Made by a program: the position numbers and the translations under genes. Shown here in pieces: positions 1 to 12,200 of a stretch of 64,000 nt of DNA. Source of the stretch: Leucocoprinus leucothites (Eukaryota > Basidiomycota > Agaricomycetes > Agaricales > Agaricaceae). Position 1 is the first letter of the stretch; each line of letters begins with the position of its first letter. The stretch spans positions 62,001-126,000 of the forward strand of contig JAACJO010000012.1 of the NCBI GenBank assembly GCA_013368445.1, written 5' to 3'. The notes below the pieces were generated by a model. The model was given only the letters and a program-made list of their open reading frames with translations, did not search any database and was not told the DNA's origin.

Positions 1-3000
1 ACTAATCCGTCCCATTGAATTTCGGGAGTCTAAGTAACAAAAATTCAGCACTTACTACTCCAGCAACTGAGACTTGGCAGTCTCCTTCATTTCATCCGTA
101 CCCAGCGCCCACAAAGTCTGAGAGAACAATACCATGATCTGACCCTTGATCGTCAGATCATCTCCAGCAAGATTCAAAGCTTCTTGGGAAGAATCCAGTG
201 ATCTCTGATAATCCTGAAGCATAAACTGCCCCAAAGCAAGACCAAGATGCGCTTGAATGCGCAAAATCCTTGTTTCCGCAAAACGAGGTGCATCCTCGCT
301 CTCGTCAAGAGTCTCTCCATCCCCAACAAGCAGTCCCAGTGCAGTCTGGAACGACTCTAGGGAACGGTGATAATCTCCCTTCGAAACCAAGAGTCGACCC
401 AAAGTCGTGTTAGCAATTGTAAACTGCCTTTCGACGACCTCGTTTTCAGATTCTTCGTATATTGCTTCGAGGATGCCTATAGCACGCGTGACGAGGCTGA
501 TAGCGAGGTCATGATGTCCAATTCTCTCACAAATGAGGGAGAAAAGGTGTAAGCCGGAAGCATCGGTCGGACGACGTGAGCAGTAGCGGTCTAGGGCAAA
601 GAAGCAGGGGATGAGGTCAACTTTAGCTTCTGTCCTACGCCTCGGTAGCTTTGACTCTTTGAACACCCGGATGGCATATTCAATATCGATATCCGGCTGG
701 TGTGTCTTTAGTACGCAGTAGGGGAGAGAAGACACTGGGTAGAACTCACGAGGCTGGTTGTCAGTGTTGTTGCGTGAGTAAGTAGCGTTTGAGCATCAAA
801 TTCGTGACCGTTCGCAGTCGCAACAAGGGCCTGACCAAGCCAAGCGAGTGAATAGTCGGGGTCTGTAATCTGGGCTCTGAAGAATGCTTCATTTGCCAAT
901 TCAAGATCTTCATGGTGGTAATACAGGAAACCAAGATTTGTCCATGTGACAACGTTCTGGTGAAATATCTTATCAGCTCAATTCTTGCGATTAATGTCAA
1001 TGTTTCGTGCCTTGGAGTCAAACTCGAGTGCTTTGATATACGCATGTTGCGTAACCTTCGGCTGATTCGAGAAATGTGCGTTCCCGTATGCATTCCAATA
1101 CATATCATTCGATGGCTCTTCTTTCAAAGCATTCGTAATAGCTTCCACTATCTTTGCCTGCACTCCTGTGTCTGTGGTCGTATTTTGATTCTGCCTGAAT
1201 TGTAACGCCACAGAGAGATCAAACCATGCACTTCCCCGGGCGATATTCGAAGAAGGATTCAGACTGATCCTCAGCTGACATGCACGAATGGAGATTCCCA
1301 GAAACGGAAGAGAATCATACGCTTCTTCGGATTGCGTAAGGACCGGCAAATCAAGAACAGCGTTATGTTCCGTAGACAAAAGAGACTTCAGGGTGCCTGA
1401 GATCTGGTTGGCCCGCTTCTGATCTTGTAATACTGGCCGTTGTGATAGCTGAAGTGCAGCATCCGAAATCACCTTCCATGCCAACCCCCCAAAACCTGAA
1501 TGATGCTCTATTACCAACAAGGCGACTTGGATGCATTGCAGGAATGAAGATTCGGCGCGTGAGTGATAACCTTCCCGATATTCTGTCTGTCCAAGGGAAA
1601 GATGGGCTTGAGCAAGTGCTGTAAGGACGCTCAGCTCCGCAGGACGTCGCTCCAGAAGACCCTCGAAAATAAGAATCGCCTCTGAGAACAAACCTGTTTC
1701 TGCCCTAAGTTCCCCGATCAAGAACGAGCATAGCCAGTTTTGTGGATCAAGTTCAAGCGCACGATAAAGAGCTTTGATGGCGGCTGCGTGTCGGCCTGCT
1801 CTACCGTACACCTCTCCGAGCCTCAACCATGTTAATGCATCCTCGGAATCAGCTCGCAAAGCAATCTGAAACGCTTGAATGGCAGGGAGATAGTTCTGGT
1901 GATTCTAAATAAAACGGGTTAGACGTTCGCATTGCATGCTTTATCGATATACACTCACCATTTCAATGATACCGACGGCTTTCCATGCCCACGCGTTCGT
2001 TGGAACAAATTTGATGACACTGGAATTGGACTCTTTGATCCCAGCATCTAAACCACCTTCACCTTCAATGGTACGCCTGACAACTACTTCTACTAGGTCC
2101 CATTCTCTGTCTTCTGCAAAGCCTTCCGCGAGCCGGCGAGCGGCCGCATTCTCGCGAGGGTCGAGCTCGAAAGCTTTTTGGAAACATTTTGACGCCCTGA
2201 CAGGATCGGGGGGAGTGGCGACTTCAGTGTAGTAGAAGCCGAGAGAGGTAAATGCCGGTGCGAAAGTAGAGTCTCGCTTGAGGGAGTTGACGAAATACGG
2301 ATATGTCTCTTCTCTTGATTTTCCTTAAAAAAAAACCTCAGGTTTCAATTACTGAATGTAGTGGCACTTCACTAACCCTCCTGGTCCCAATAGCATCTAC
2401 CAATTCTCCACAGACACCTAGCAGCATCTTGATCGCGATTTTCAAGATCATTGAGAGCGTCAAGGATGCCCTTGAGGCTCTCTATATCGGCTTCATCGTG
2501 TGTAGCCTGCCAGTGGCACCATGCCTGCTCTTCCCGAGCCTTTAGTCCATCAGCTAAATCATCTCCCAGTAAGCCAGATATTTTTCCAAATTGCTCTGCT
2601 GCCGGTATCCAGTCTGCAGCGGTTTGGAGGATATATGCATAGCCAAAGAGGCACCTTATATTATTGGGCGAGACAGATAATGCTTCACGCAGAATTGGTA
2701 AAGCTCGCTGATGGTGCTTGGGAGGGAAGAGATGAACAAGTGAGGTTCCCAAAATTGCTTGAAACCCGACACGGGATCTATGAAGGTTTAAGCTATCAGA
2801 ATGCATATAGTTGAAACGGGGTACCGAGGTAGTCTGGCACCAGAATCCTGTTCGACCTTGTCAAGGAGCCCAAGACCGCTTCTCGCGACTTTGCTCGCAT
2901 TCTCGTAGTCTTCCTCGAGGAGATAGACTTCGCTAACTATGCGATGGATCACAGTTTTGTCTTGGTGAGTCGCAAAAACATTCTGAAATGAAATATGAGG

Positions 3001-4515
3001 CCAGTGGATATAAACACGGATTCACCCTACCATTATGCTATCGAAAGGATCTTCGTCTATGTCCTGGTGGGTATCATTCGCTCCGCTTTCCTCATTCCGA
3101 CCCTCATTCTCGTCTACGCCCGACACAGGCTCACAAATATACCTGAGGTATCCTGCAAAGGTCTTAGTTATCGGCGAGTCCGGCAACAGTTGGATCATCT
3201 GTCTTATCGAAGAGAAGTCGTAATCATCTGGTTCGCGTGAGGTAGTGAACGTATAAGGGAGAAATGGATTCCTACCCATGTTTTCGCAATCCTGCTCCTC
3301 TATATACAGTGTCCATGCAAACTCATTGGGCAACTTGAGTAGGACGATCCCACGGACAAGTTCGTTCACTGCTGCTCTAAGATCGGCTTTGAGCGCTGCG
3401 AATTCTTCTGTAGCAGGTAATGCGTGGAGATAATTGGCCTTGTATCGCAGGAGCTTTGATTCTGTTGTTCGAAGAAGGTTATCCGAACAGTTAGGATGGT
3501 TCATGATTTGGGTATATAAACCGGGGAGCTGTGGTAGGTCAGTCGCAGCTGTTATGATAATCAAATTGAGCCATCCTTACGCGGGATGCAGCCCAAATTT
3601 CTCTTCCAACCTCTCTCCTAACCTGTTCGGGACTGCCAGACCCAAGCCTTGTCCTACGTCGTTCGACCTCTTTATCCATGTGGGCCTTCTCTTGTTTCTC
3701 GGTGAGATCAACGATCTCTTCTAGAACGGGCAATTCATTGTAGACTGCAGTCTGAACGTATGCTATAGTCGTCGTTGTGGGATTGGTTGGATCGAGTGGC
3801 GGAAGTTTGGACAAGACGTTGTAAAAAGGGCTTTCGGGCAAGACATTTGATAGTGCGTTGACAAGCTTGATTTCTTTGAGTAAAGTCGACGCAGCAGGAT
3901 GATTCAGCGTACTTTGAGCCTGTCATCCGAGCCCCTGGATATGTCTATGATTTTTGTCAGGATTTCGGCGGTTTTACTTGAATCCTCGCTAGGAGAACAT
4001 GTTCAAATCAGGATGGGGTGGATGAGGCTAATCTTACGTTTTGGCGTGAAGTTCCGCGAGTCTCTTGAGAGTATCAAGCAATGGTTCAAACTTGCCGATC
4101 TGCTCATAGAACTGCGAGAGACCCTATGGAAAATTTCTGAATCAGCGCACAGACGAAGAGTTCATGATATACCTGCCAAGCAAGAATGGTTTCTGGAGAT
4201 AGTTCTATAGCCTTGCGATAGGTCTACCAAGGGCTCATTGATTACTGGCACTACAAGCTGAGGTAAAATGGTTCACTTGTTCGCTCTCATCGAGTTGATC
4301 AAGCTTGAAGAGCGCCAGAGCTAGAAACACATGTCTAGAACCCAGTTGAGAGTTGGAGAGATACGTATTGGGGCACAAGGAGTAGATAGTACAGACGCAT
4401 TGTAGTTTTCGGGCTCATATTCCAGCACCTCGTTTGCAGCATCGCGAGCAGCAGTAAAATCCTTTTTGCCGATGGAGTCGCGAGCAAGCTTGAGTTTTGC
4501 TTTCGCGAACGACAT
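1..4515 (-). CDS. SKI3: Ski3 (superkiller protein 3), TPR scaffold of the SKI complex; 3' end beyond window
   Basis: Ski3/TTC37 holds the Ski2 helicase and Ski8 together and feeds mRNA to the cytoplasmic exosome. The protein starts MSFAKAKLKLARDSIGKKDF at 4515. After an intron at 4335-4396 it continues N-A-H-V-F-L-A-L-A-L-F and then TYRKAIELSPETILAWQ, the characteristic fungal Ski3 N-terminus. TPR helices recur along the gene, for example GRAGRHAAAIKALYRALELD near 1740-1800, and LGLALGQFMLQDYQRSLDSS near 180-250. The coding part seen is about 1,300 residues, against roughly 1,400-1,560 in the family. The apparent TAG at 55-57 coincides with a GTAAG donor at 51-55, and an AG acceptor lies about 54 nt on at the window edge. 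I therefore think the last exon lies outside. Several short introns interrupt the gene. It is head-to-head with the chitin synthase gene. Identity is high confidence; exact internal exons were not all resolved. Confidence 0.88.
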
Positions 4516-4983
4516 CGCTTGTAGATGAAGTGCTCTGCGAGATTTCCAGTAAAGGCAAACGATCGAACTGTCTCAATTTGGACTATGTCACAGCGACCTC
4601 GCAAAGATCAGGTCTAAAATGAGGCACATAATGTGTATCACCGACAGCACTTGCGCCAGAAAGCCGGCGGAGCATATTCTGACGCGACTCCGGAATGGTT
4701 AGTATTCGAGGTGGACCAACCAGTAGAGGCCACAGGACATAATGTCATTCTAGCGTGCCAGTCCAGTTCTCCGAGATTCCGGCAAGGAGAACAATGATGT
4801 GACATTGTGATGTGTCACGACTGGCAACGTCTGTATTCGCTTCCCAGCCAAGCCTGTTGTTTTCGCCCTCTGGTCTTAAACGTCTTCGGTCCTCTCCTAC
4901 ATTTTTTCCTCTTTAACAGCAGGCCTGCCATTGCCCCGCTTGCGTCGCTGTAGTTGCACGCACACTCACAGTCCTTTCCTCCC
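4516..4983. promoter_or_regulatory. Bidirectional promoter region of SKI3 and chitin synthase
   Basis: The 468 bp lie between the divergent start codons of SKI3 (4515, minus) and the chitin synthase (4984, plus). The half nearer the chitin synthase has pyrimidine-rich tracts around 4890-4920, common just upstream of fungal start sites. No other convincing gene or element is seen here. The regulatory role is inferred from position only. Confidence 0.5.
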
Positions 4984-7900
4984 ATGTCCCTTCGTTTCCA
5001 GGCAAACCACCACTCACCCACAGATGTCCCTATACCCACTGCACGACACCCTCCGCTTTCAGGCGCTACAGTTCGACGAGCAAAAACACTCACCCGGCCA
5101 GAGAGAGGCGTAGCTCCTGTACCACTCATCAATCCACCAGCATTTTCAGCCTCCCCTTCGAGCTCAGTACCCGACCCGTCCAGCTACCATGGCTCATTGT
5201 CCTGGAAGCTATTTTCATGGGTGGTGACATTTTGGGCGCCGAATTTCCTTCTAAGCTCTCTCGGTGGGATGAAGGATCCAAATGTGAGGCAGGCATGGAG
5301 GGAGAAAATTGCTCTCTGCTTCATCATTTGTGTCCTCTGTGCAGGTGTAGGATTTGCGACGGTCGGCTTTCAGAAGGTGCTTTGCCCGTAGACGACAGCT
5401 CCAACTCCCGCTTCATCTCCGTAGGAACCACTCCCGGGACGTTGGGGATTCAGGGTATAGTTTACAATGCCACTTCTGCCCGTTCCACCGACCAAGTCGA
5501 CTTCACACACCTTTCGCAAGCAGCGCCTGGTCAAGACATCACCCATCTATTCCAACGTGATGCCTCTCTGTTCAAAGCATGCCAGGGCTTGAATTTCTCA
5601 GTTGCATTGGATGCACCTTGCTCCAAGGACTCTTGCCCACTGCCTTCCATAAATGCCGCCTCTACATACCAATCACTCTCCCTCTTCAACACTCAGCTTC
5701 TTGCTGGATACTCGTGGGACCAGGTCTCCGAGTTACCCAACTATTTCGTCCTGGATGGTGCTGTGCTCAACATGGCTCCTTACTTCAGCTTGCACTCCCG
5801 TGCGCTCCCCTCCGACAACGTTGATCGAGCTCTACGGTCTATTATGCAACAAGACTCATCGGCTAAGATGGGAAAAGATGGTACACGACTCTTCTTCAAC
5901 CGCGCCGATCTCAAGTCTGCAGTACCATGTCTTAAGCAACGTTATTTGGCCGGGAACATTGATAAAGTGACCCCTGGTTGCTTCGTTACTTCATTGTTCC
6001 TGTACACAGGCCTCATTATTATCCTTGGCCTAGTATTCGTTCGTTTTGTTATGGCGTGTGTTTTCAACTGGTTCATGTCCGAGCGCTTAGCTGGCCCACC
6101 AACGAGTCAAGACTTGAACCGTTCGGCGATTAGTCCCGCTGTCATGCCAGGAGGAGCCAATGTATCTGTCGACAATAAGCACGGTACAGCTCCTTGGGCT
6201 AACGGTGCCAGCAAAAAGCTCTACAAAACTCCCAAGTCAATCGCTTCTTCGTCGAGTGCAACGCTCACGAATTCTGATGGCTCGGCACCAATCGTGAGCC
6301 TTGCCCAGATTGGCGCAGAGCTCTTTGCGGTGTGCCTTGTAACATGCTACTCTGAAGGCGAAGATTCATTACGTACTACCCTCGATTCCATTTCAACGAC
6401 GACGTACTCGGACGCAAGGAAATTGTTGTTCATTGTAGCAGATGGCATGATCACCGGTGCTGGTGAAAAGCGAAGCACACCTGACATTTGTGTCAGCCTG
6501 CTTGAAGCAGACCCGCGATTCGGCAACCCAATACCAATGACCTACAATGCTGTGGGATCGGGCGCAAAAGCACAGAACCGGGCTATGGTTTATGCAGGAC
6601 ATTACAGTAAGGCTCAATTCCTGTACCAAGAATGTCCTCGTTTATCTTACCTGTTTTCTAGCTGTTGCCGGTCGCCGTACCCCGACGGTCATTGTCGTGA
6701 AATGTGGAACCGAATCAGAAGCTGCCTCAGATAAGAAACCAGGGAACCGAGGCAAACGCGATAGTCAGCTCATTCTCATGAACTTCTTTTCTCGTGTCAC
6801 ATACAATGATCGGATGACCCCGCTGGAGTTCGACTTGTTCCGCAAAATCCACGTTCTCATGGGTGTGACTCCTGATTTCTTTGAAGTCTGCTTGATGGTA
6901 AGCCGCTCCAGTCACCATACGCTACCTTCAATTCAAGTGTATTTTGTAGGTTGATGCTGATACCAAAGTTTTCCCGGAGTCCCTTGGGTACCTGGTCAAC
7001 TGCATGCATCATGACCAAATGATCATGGGTGTTTGTGGCGAGACTCGCATTGCCAACAAGAGGCAATCGTGGGTAACAGCAATCCAAGTGTTTGAATATT
7101 TCATTTCGCATCATCTTGCCAAGGCATTCGAATCCGTGTTTGGTGGTGTATCGTGTCTCCCCGGTTGCTTTTCTATGTTCAGGCTCAAGGCTCGCAAATC
7201 CACTGGAGATGACTGGGTCCCCCTGATCATCAAGCCGGAAATCGTTAAAGAATACAGCCAAAGCACTGTGACAACTCTACACCAGAAAAATCTTCTCTTG
7301 CTTGGAGAAGATCGCTTCCTTACGACAATCCTTCTTCGCACTTTCCCTAATCGCAAGATGATGTTCCTTCCTCAAGCTCGTTGTCGCACCATTGTCCCCG
7401 ATACGTTCAAAGTGTTGTTGTCTCAACGCCGACGCTGGATTAACTCTACCATTCACAATCTCATGGAACTCGTATTAGTCCGAAATCTTTGTGGAACTTT
7501 TTGTTTCAGTATGCAGTTTATTGTTTTCATGGATCTTTTGGGCACTGTTGTATTGCCTATCGCTATCACCCTGACTTACGCGCTTGTCATTGGAATTGGT
7601 CTCAATCCCCCTCAAAGTTTTGAGGAAGCCATTCCCCTCATGCTTCTCATTGCTGTCCTCGGTCTCCCTGCAATTCTCATTCTTATCACCACCCGCAAGA
7701 TCATCTACGTCTTTTGGATGATGATCTACCTCGCCGCCCTGCCGATATGGAATTTTGTTCTTCCAGTTTATGCCTTTTGGCATTTTGATGATTTTTCGTG
7801 GGGTGAAACTAGGTGAGTCTTCATGCAGATAATCATTGACGTGGCTGATGGCCCGTATTACAGGAAAGTTGAGGGTGAAGCTAAAGGTGAGGGACATGGT

Positions 7901-8563
7901 GACGGAGGTGGAAAAGGAGGTGGTTCTGCGGTTCCCATGCGGCGTTGGGAGGACTGGGAGCGTTCGCGTCTTCGCAAACTTCGGCGCGAGGAACGACGAC
8001 GCCGGGATTTCGAGCGAGCGCATCCATCAGGATATTTCCCTGGAGATAATGATTTCCTCAGCGTCCGCACCGATAACCGCAGTCAATATGATGGCTCCGA
8101 CACCATCTCTATCGGTTCTTCTGATGACGATCACTGGGGTCCCCAGATCGGCGGGTATAACGAGCACAATACACAATATCCCCCTCCTCCCGTTGGTTTA
8201 CACCCTTCGGTTCAGACTCTACAAAGTGCGAAAACCTTTGGTAACGCTGAACTGGAGGCAATGTTGGAGTCTGGGTTTGATGAACGGCCAACTCCTCCCA
8301 CTTCCACATATGCCCCACGCTATCAATTGTCCGATACAGGATCGTCTACTCAACTAGCGGGCGTAGGCGGCAATGGATACGCTCCGTTGACTCGAGCAAC
8401 CTCTCCTGGTATTGGTCACGCTCCTCCAACTATCAACAATCTTCTCTCCCCAACGTCGCCTAATATGCCTATGAGTGGCGAGGGCTCAAGACCGATGGGA
8501 CGGGGCGGTCCTGGCGAACGATATGGTCCTTTGGGTCCTTTGGATCCATCCACCAGATTTTGA
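4984..8563 (+). CDS. Class IV chitin synthase (division 2), with an apparent frameshift near 5388
   Basis: This enzyme polymerises UDP-GlcNAc into chitin at the plasma membrane. The N-terminus has two membrane segments around the class IV signature W-A-P-N-F and [12 protein letters not shown], then a luminal region with C-rich and VYN blocks, a membrane helix near 5995-6075, and the glycosyltransferase core. The core shows VDADTK (6950-6967), GEDRF (7304-7318) and QRRRW (7424-7438), followed by a cluster of membrane helices and an acidic, glycine-rich tail. Introns are 6607-6661, 6898-6949 and 7813-7863. The reading frame changes by -1 between L-C-P (ending 5388) and V-D-D-S (from 5388), with a TAG at 5389-5391 if unshifted; no good intron bridges it. 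Start 4984 (MSLRFQ) is preferred over in-frame 4954. Class assignment is strong. Whether the gene is intact depends on the frameshift. Confidence 0.88.
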
Positions 8564-9208
8564 AGCCTAGGAGACGATTCATTTAGTTTCACACTTCTAT
8601 GTTACTTTTTACTGGATATCGCTTCGCTCAGTATACCCTCACACGATTCTTCACTCACGCCCCCCGCCCCCAATCACCTTCGCTCTTTCATGACGAACAT
8701 ATGGATATTTAGTACATCTAATACCCGTGGATTCCTGTACTCTGTGAACCACAGAGCTGCACTTGCAAGCTTGTCAGGTCATGTCACATCTGCATCATAC
8801 TATAACATCACATCGCCCAACACTTTTCTTGTTCCAATACTTTGTTTCGCTTTCTTTTCTTGAGGCTTGGTCTTGTGGTAGATTTCTCTATAGATATCGT
8901 TGATGAATCTGGTTAATCTAGTCAATATTAGTGGATTTGGAATCAAATTGTTTGTGAATATTCGGGGCGTTTGATTGCCCGACTACCTGAGAACATGAAG
9001 TCGTCCATAGAGAAGAAAGGTATCAGTCAAAGTTCTGCCTTAATTTGTTTGCCATTGATGCGGTACAGCCTCAGTGACATCAACTGGCCCTCACCTTTAC
9101 CAACCATCACTGCCCTACTGCTTCCAGGACCAAAACCAACCAAGGTTGATCTCTTTACTCCTTGCTTGTGGTGCACCAGCATATATTCTTTGTTACACTG
9201 GCCCCGGA
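8564..9208. other. Intergenic: chitin synthase 3' end and promoter of the HSP90-like gene
   Basis: This holds the 3' flank of the chitin synthase and the 5' flank of the following same-strand gene. Short open frames are present, but none has conserved blocks or plausible splicing. I see no RNA gene or repeat here. Confidence 0.45.
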
Positions 9209-12200
9209 ATGACAACGCGAGACAAGCTGGTAAGATACCCCCTGAAAGTAGCAGTTCATTTGCGTACTGAAGCTGGGCGGCAGTGGGAGAGTGGACACGA
9301 TGAATCTGTGGAAGTAAACCAACGTGCATTGATTGATAAGGTCCTCGCGAGATATTCTGGAGAATTCACAGTCTTCCGAGAGCTCCTTCAAAATTCAGAC
9401 GATGCACAGTCCAAGACTGTTGAAATTCGATTCCAGACTCAGGATTATAGGGATGGGAAGACGTTGGAACTGGCTGGAGGTGGGAATGCCTTACCTGACC
9501 TCAAGACAACCCCAGCGAGTCTAGTTCCTCTTCCGTTGAAGGCTCGGCGCTCATTCATTGGTGGTAGGTACACCAATGGGTCTTCAAGAATAACGGGATG
9601 GTATTTAGAGACGAGGATTGGACTCGACTGAAGAAGATTGGTACGCCCATGTTTGAACTTGCCAAGTAGTCTCTAAGCCTTGCTTACACACTCTTAGCGG
9701 AGGGTAATCCAGACGAACAGAAAATTGGTGCCTTCGGCGTTGGTATGCCCAAAGTTGCTCACCTCTGGACCATCTACTCATGAGTTAACCAGGCTTTTAT
9801 AGTCTGTTTTCTGTTACAGAGGAACCTTTCGTCAAATCCGGAAGTGCGTAGTTCTACTGCATGACTTATTTGAGCAACGCTGGTTTATCGCTTTTCCATA
9901 GATCAGTGGATGGGATTTTATTGGAAAGACAGAAAGGACCAGGTTCGTTAAGTTAGCTGTATTCCGGTTGCACGAGCATACATTAATACCTCCCCAAAGT
10001 TATATGCACGTCGCGGACAGCTAGAGGACGACAATCAGTCGTCATGGACCTCTTTCGAGATGGATCTTAGAGAGCCGACGCCTATTCCTCCTGCATTCGA
10101 TTTCACTCGATTTCTTGCCTCATCTATCACTTTTATGACCTATCTTGAAGAAGTAGCGGTATATTTTGACGATTGGTGTCTCGTCAAGCTAAAGAAGGCT
10201 GTCGGACACCCACAAGTGCACCAGTTACCTCGAGATCTGTCCGGTAGAAGTCCCAACAACTACATGACGGTCACTGGGCTCAAGATGACACGCAAGTCCA
10301 ATGGCATATTCACCTCCCATTTTCGATGCTGACTTCTTCTCAGCTGTGACGATACATGCCACTGTCATGAATTGGGTTTATACGTCAGGTACAGAGTCAC
10401 GAAAGCACCCTCTTCCCAAAGTGATGAAAGCGACCGCGACTGGATTTTTCTCTTCGCTTTCTGGTTTTCTTACCGGTGTCTCTACACCTCAGAGACAGAC
10501 AACTCCTCTTCCCCCGATCACACCTCAAGCCGACCCACTCGAAACTTCAACTACAAGCATTATTCTTTCCGTTTTCTCCGCTGATGTTACTGTTCGGCTG
10601 AATTCGAAACTATCTTCAGAGTTATATCGTTCTACGAAGAAGAATCCCCCATCAAACATGAAGTACGAGCTTATATATGTACGTATACGTTCCCGTGTTT
10701 CCATGCTGCTCGTGGGTTTAAACTGGACTCTAGACCACAAAAGATAAATACGATGCGAGTAGACAGGAAGATTTGAGGCAACAACATGCTGTAGGGAGCA
10801 TCTTTCAGGGACTGCGAGCTGACCTAGATGGGTACGTCCATCCTAATCACAATAAAAATACGATGCGACTTATTACGTCGTTAGGACTGGTACTGCCCGT
10901 ATCTTCATCGTAACTCTGCTTTCACATCATCATCTCTGGCGCAGCCTCATTTCTGATTGCATCAGGGTCACGCGACGGCGCAAACAACTGGAATTGGAGG
11001 CCATATGGCGGCCAGGTTTATACCAACTGTTGAAAGAGAAGCGATTGATTTCATGTAGGTCTTGTCTCAGACTCACATTGAAGTTCTGATTGACATAATT
11101 GCGGCAGGGACCGCAATGTCGCTGGTTGGTTTATTCTACTTTCTCAAGGGACTTTTATTTTATGGCTTGCATAGTCTGGAACAGGGAGCTTCTCTACGTG
11201 GGTGGAATTCTGGCCCGCGCCGCATACCAATATGAAATTGACTCAATTCGCGAATCGTGGGAGACCAATGCGGAAGTGTTCAGGCAAGCATCCCAGGAGC
11301 TACCGGAGGAACTACGATCGTCCTTAACGGAGAAGGCGATTCACGTCCTGAAGTTTTTTACATATCACCATTCTACCCCTTCCGCCGAGGTTTCCGCCCT
11401 TTTGGAGAATGCCTTCTTCAAATGCAATTTAACCAACACCTTTCCACTTATCTCTACGCTTGGTATCCGGCCTGCGTCTCAGATACGCTTACCCGACCCC
11501 TCATTTGCCTTTTTGAAGCAACTCCCCTTGGTGCCTGCAGAGTTCGCATCAGAGCCTATGGTCCTATCCTTGCAGAGCAAAGGCATGATCAAGTCAATCT
11601 CTTTCGATGATGTTCTGAAGGAGCTCAAATCACGCCCGTTGCCTGAGGAGGATATGGTTGCTTGCATGAGGTGGTGGATCTCTCTATACGATCCAAAGGA
11701 TGCAGTACGCCTTACTTCTGTGAGGACTCAACTACTCGACGCGGCTGTTCTGATGGTCTCGACATCGAACGGAGACAGAATTATACCACTTCACTCAATC
11801 CAAACCATACTGAACCAGAGAAGTCTTAACGGGTTGCCTTCCGAGGGGCCTCTTCCCTCTCACCTCCTCCCAGCTTCAATCACTAAGAACTTTTCCTCTG
11901 ATGATCTAAAGCGTGCGTTTTCCTGGGCGGATCTCACCATATATGACTGGCTTAGCCATATATGCGACCCGAGCGTTGTGCGAGAGAACCCTGCTTATGA
12001 TATCGAGACTTCACCGCAATGGTCAGAGAAGGTTTTGTCTTTTGTAGCACGGAATTGGGGACATAACCTCTCTACGACACTCAAGCAGCAGATCATTTCC
12101 CTACTCAAAGCGAAGGCCTGTATCCCTACCTCTGATGGTATGAAGCTCCCAAGCGAGTCCTATTTCCCGAACGTGGATATATTCCATGATCTGCCGATCG

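Noticed and set aside
5383..5391. Programmed -1 ribosomal frameshifting in the chitin synthase
   Set aside because: The site C-C-C-G-T-A-G lacks a classical X-XXY-YYZ slippery heptamer, so an indel or sequence error is more parsimonious.
5377..5453. A 77-nt intron that would rejoin the chitin synthase frames
   Set aside because: It has GT-AG ends but would delete the conserved Cys-Pro and the T-L-G-I-Q-G segment that precede V-Y-N in the family; a single-base change explains the data better.
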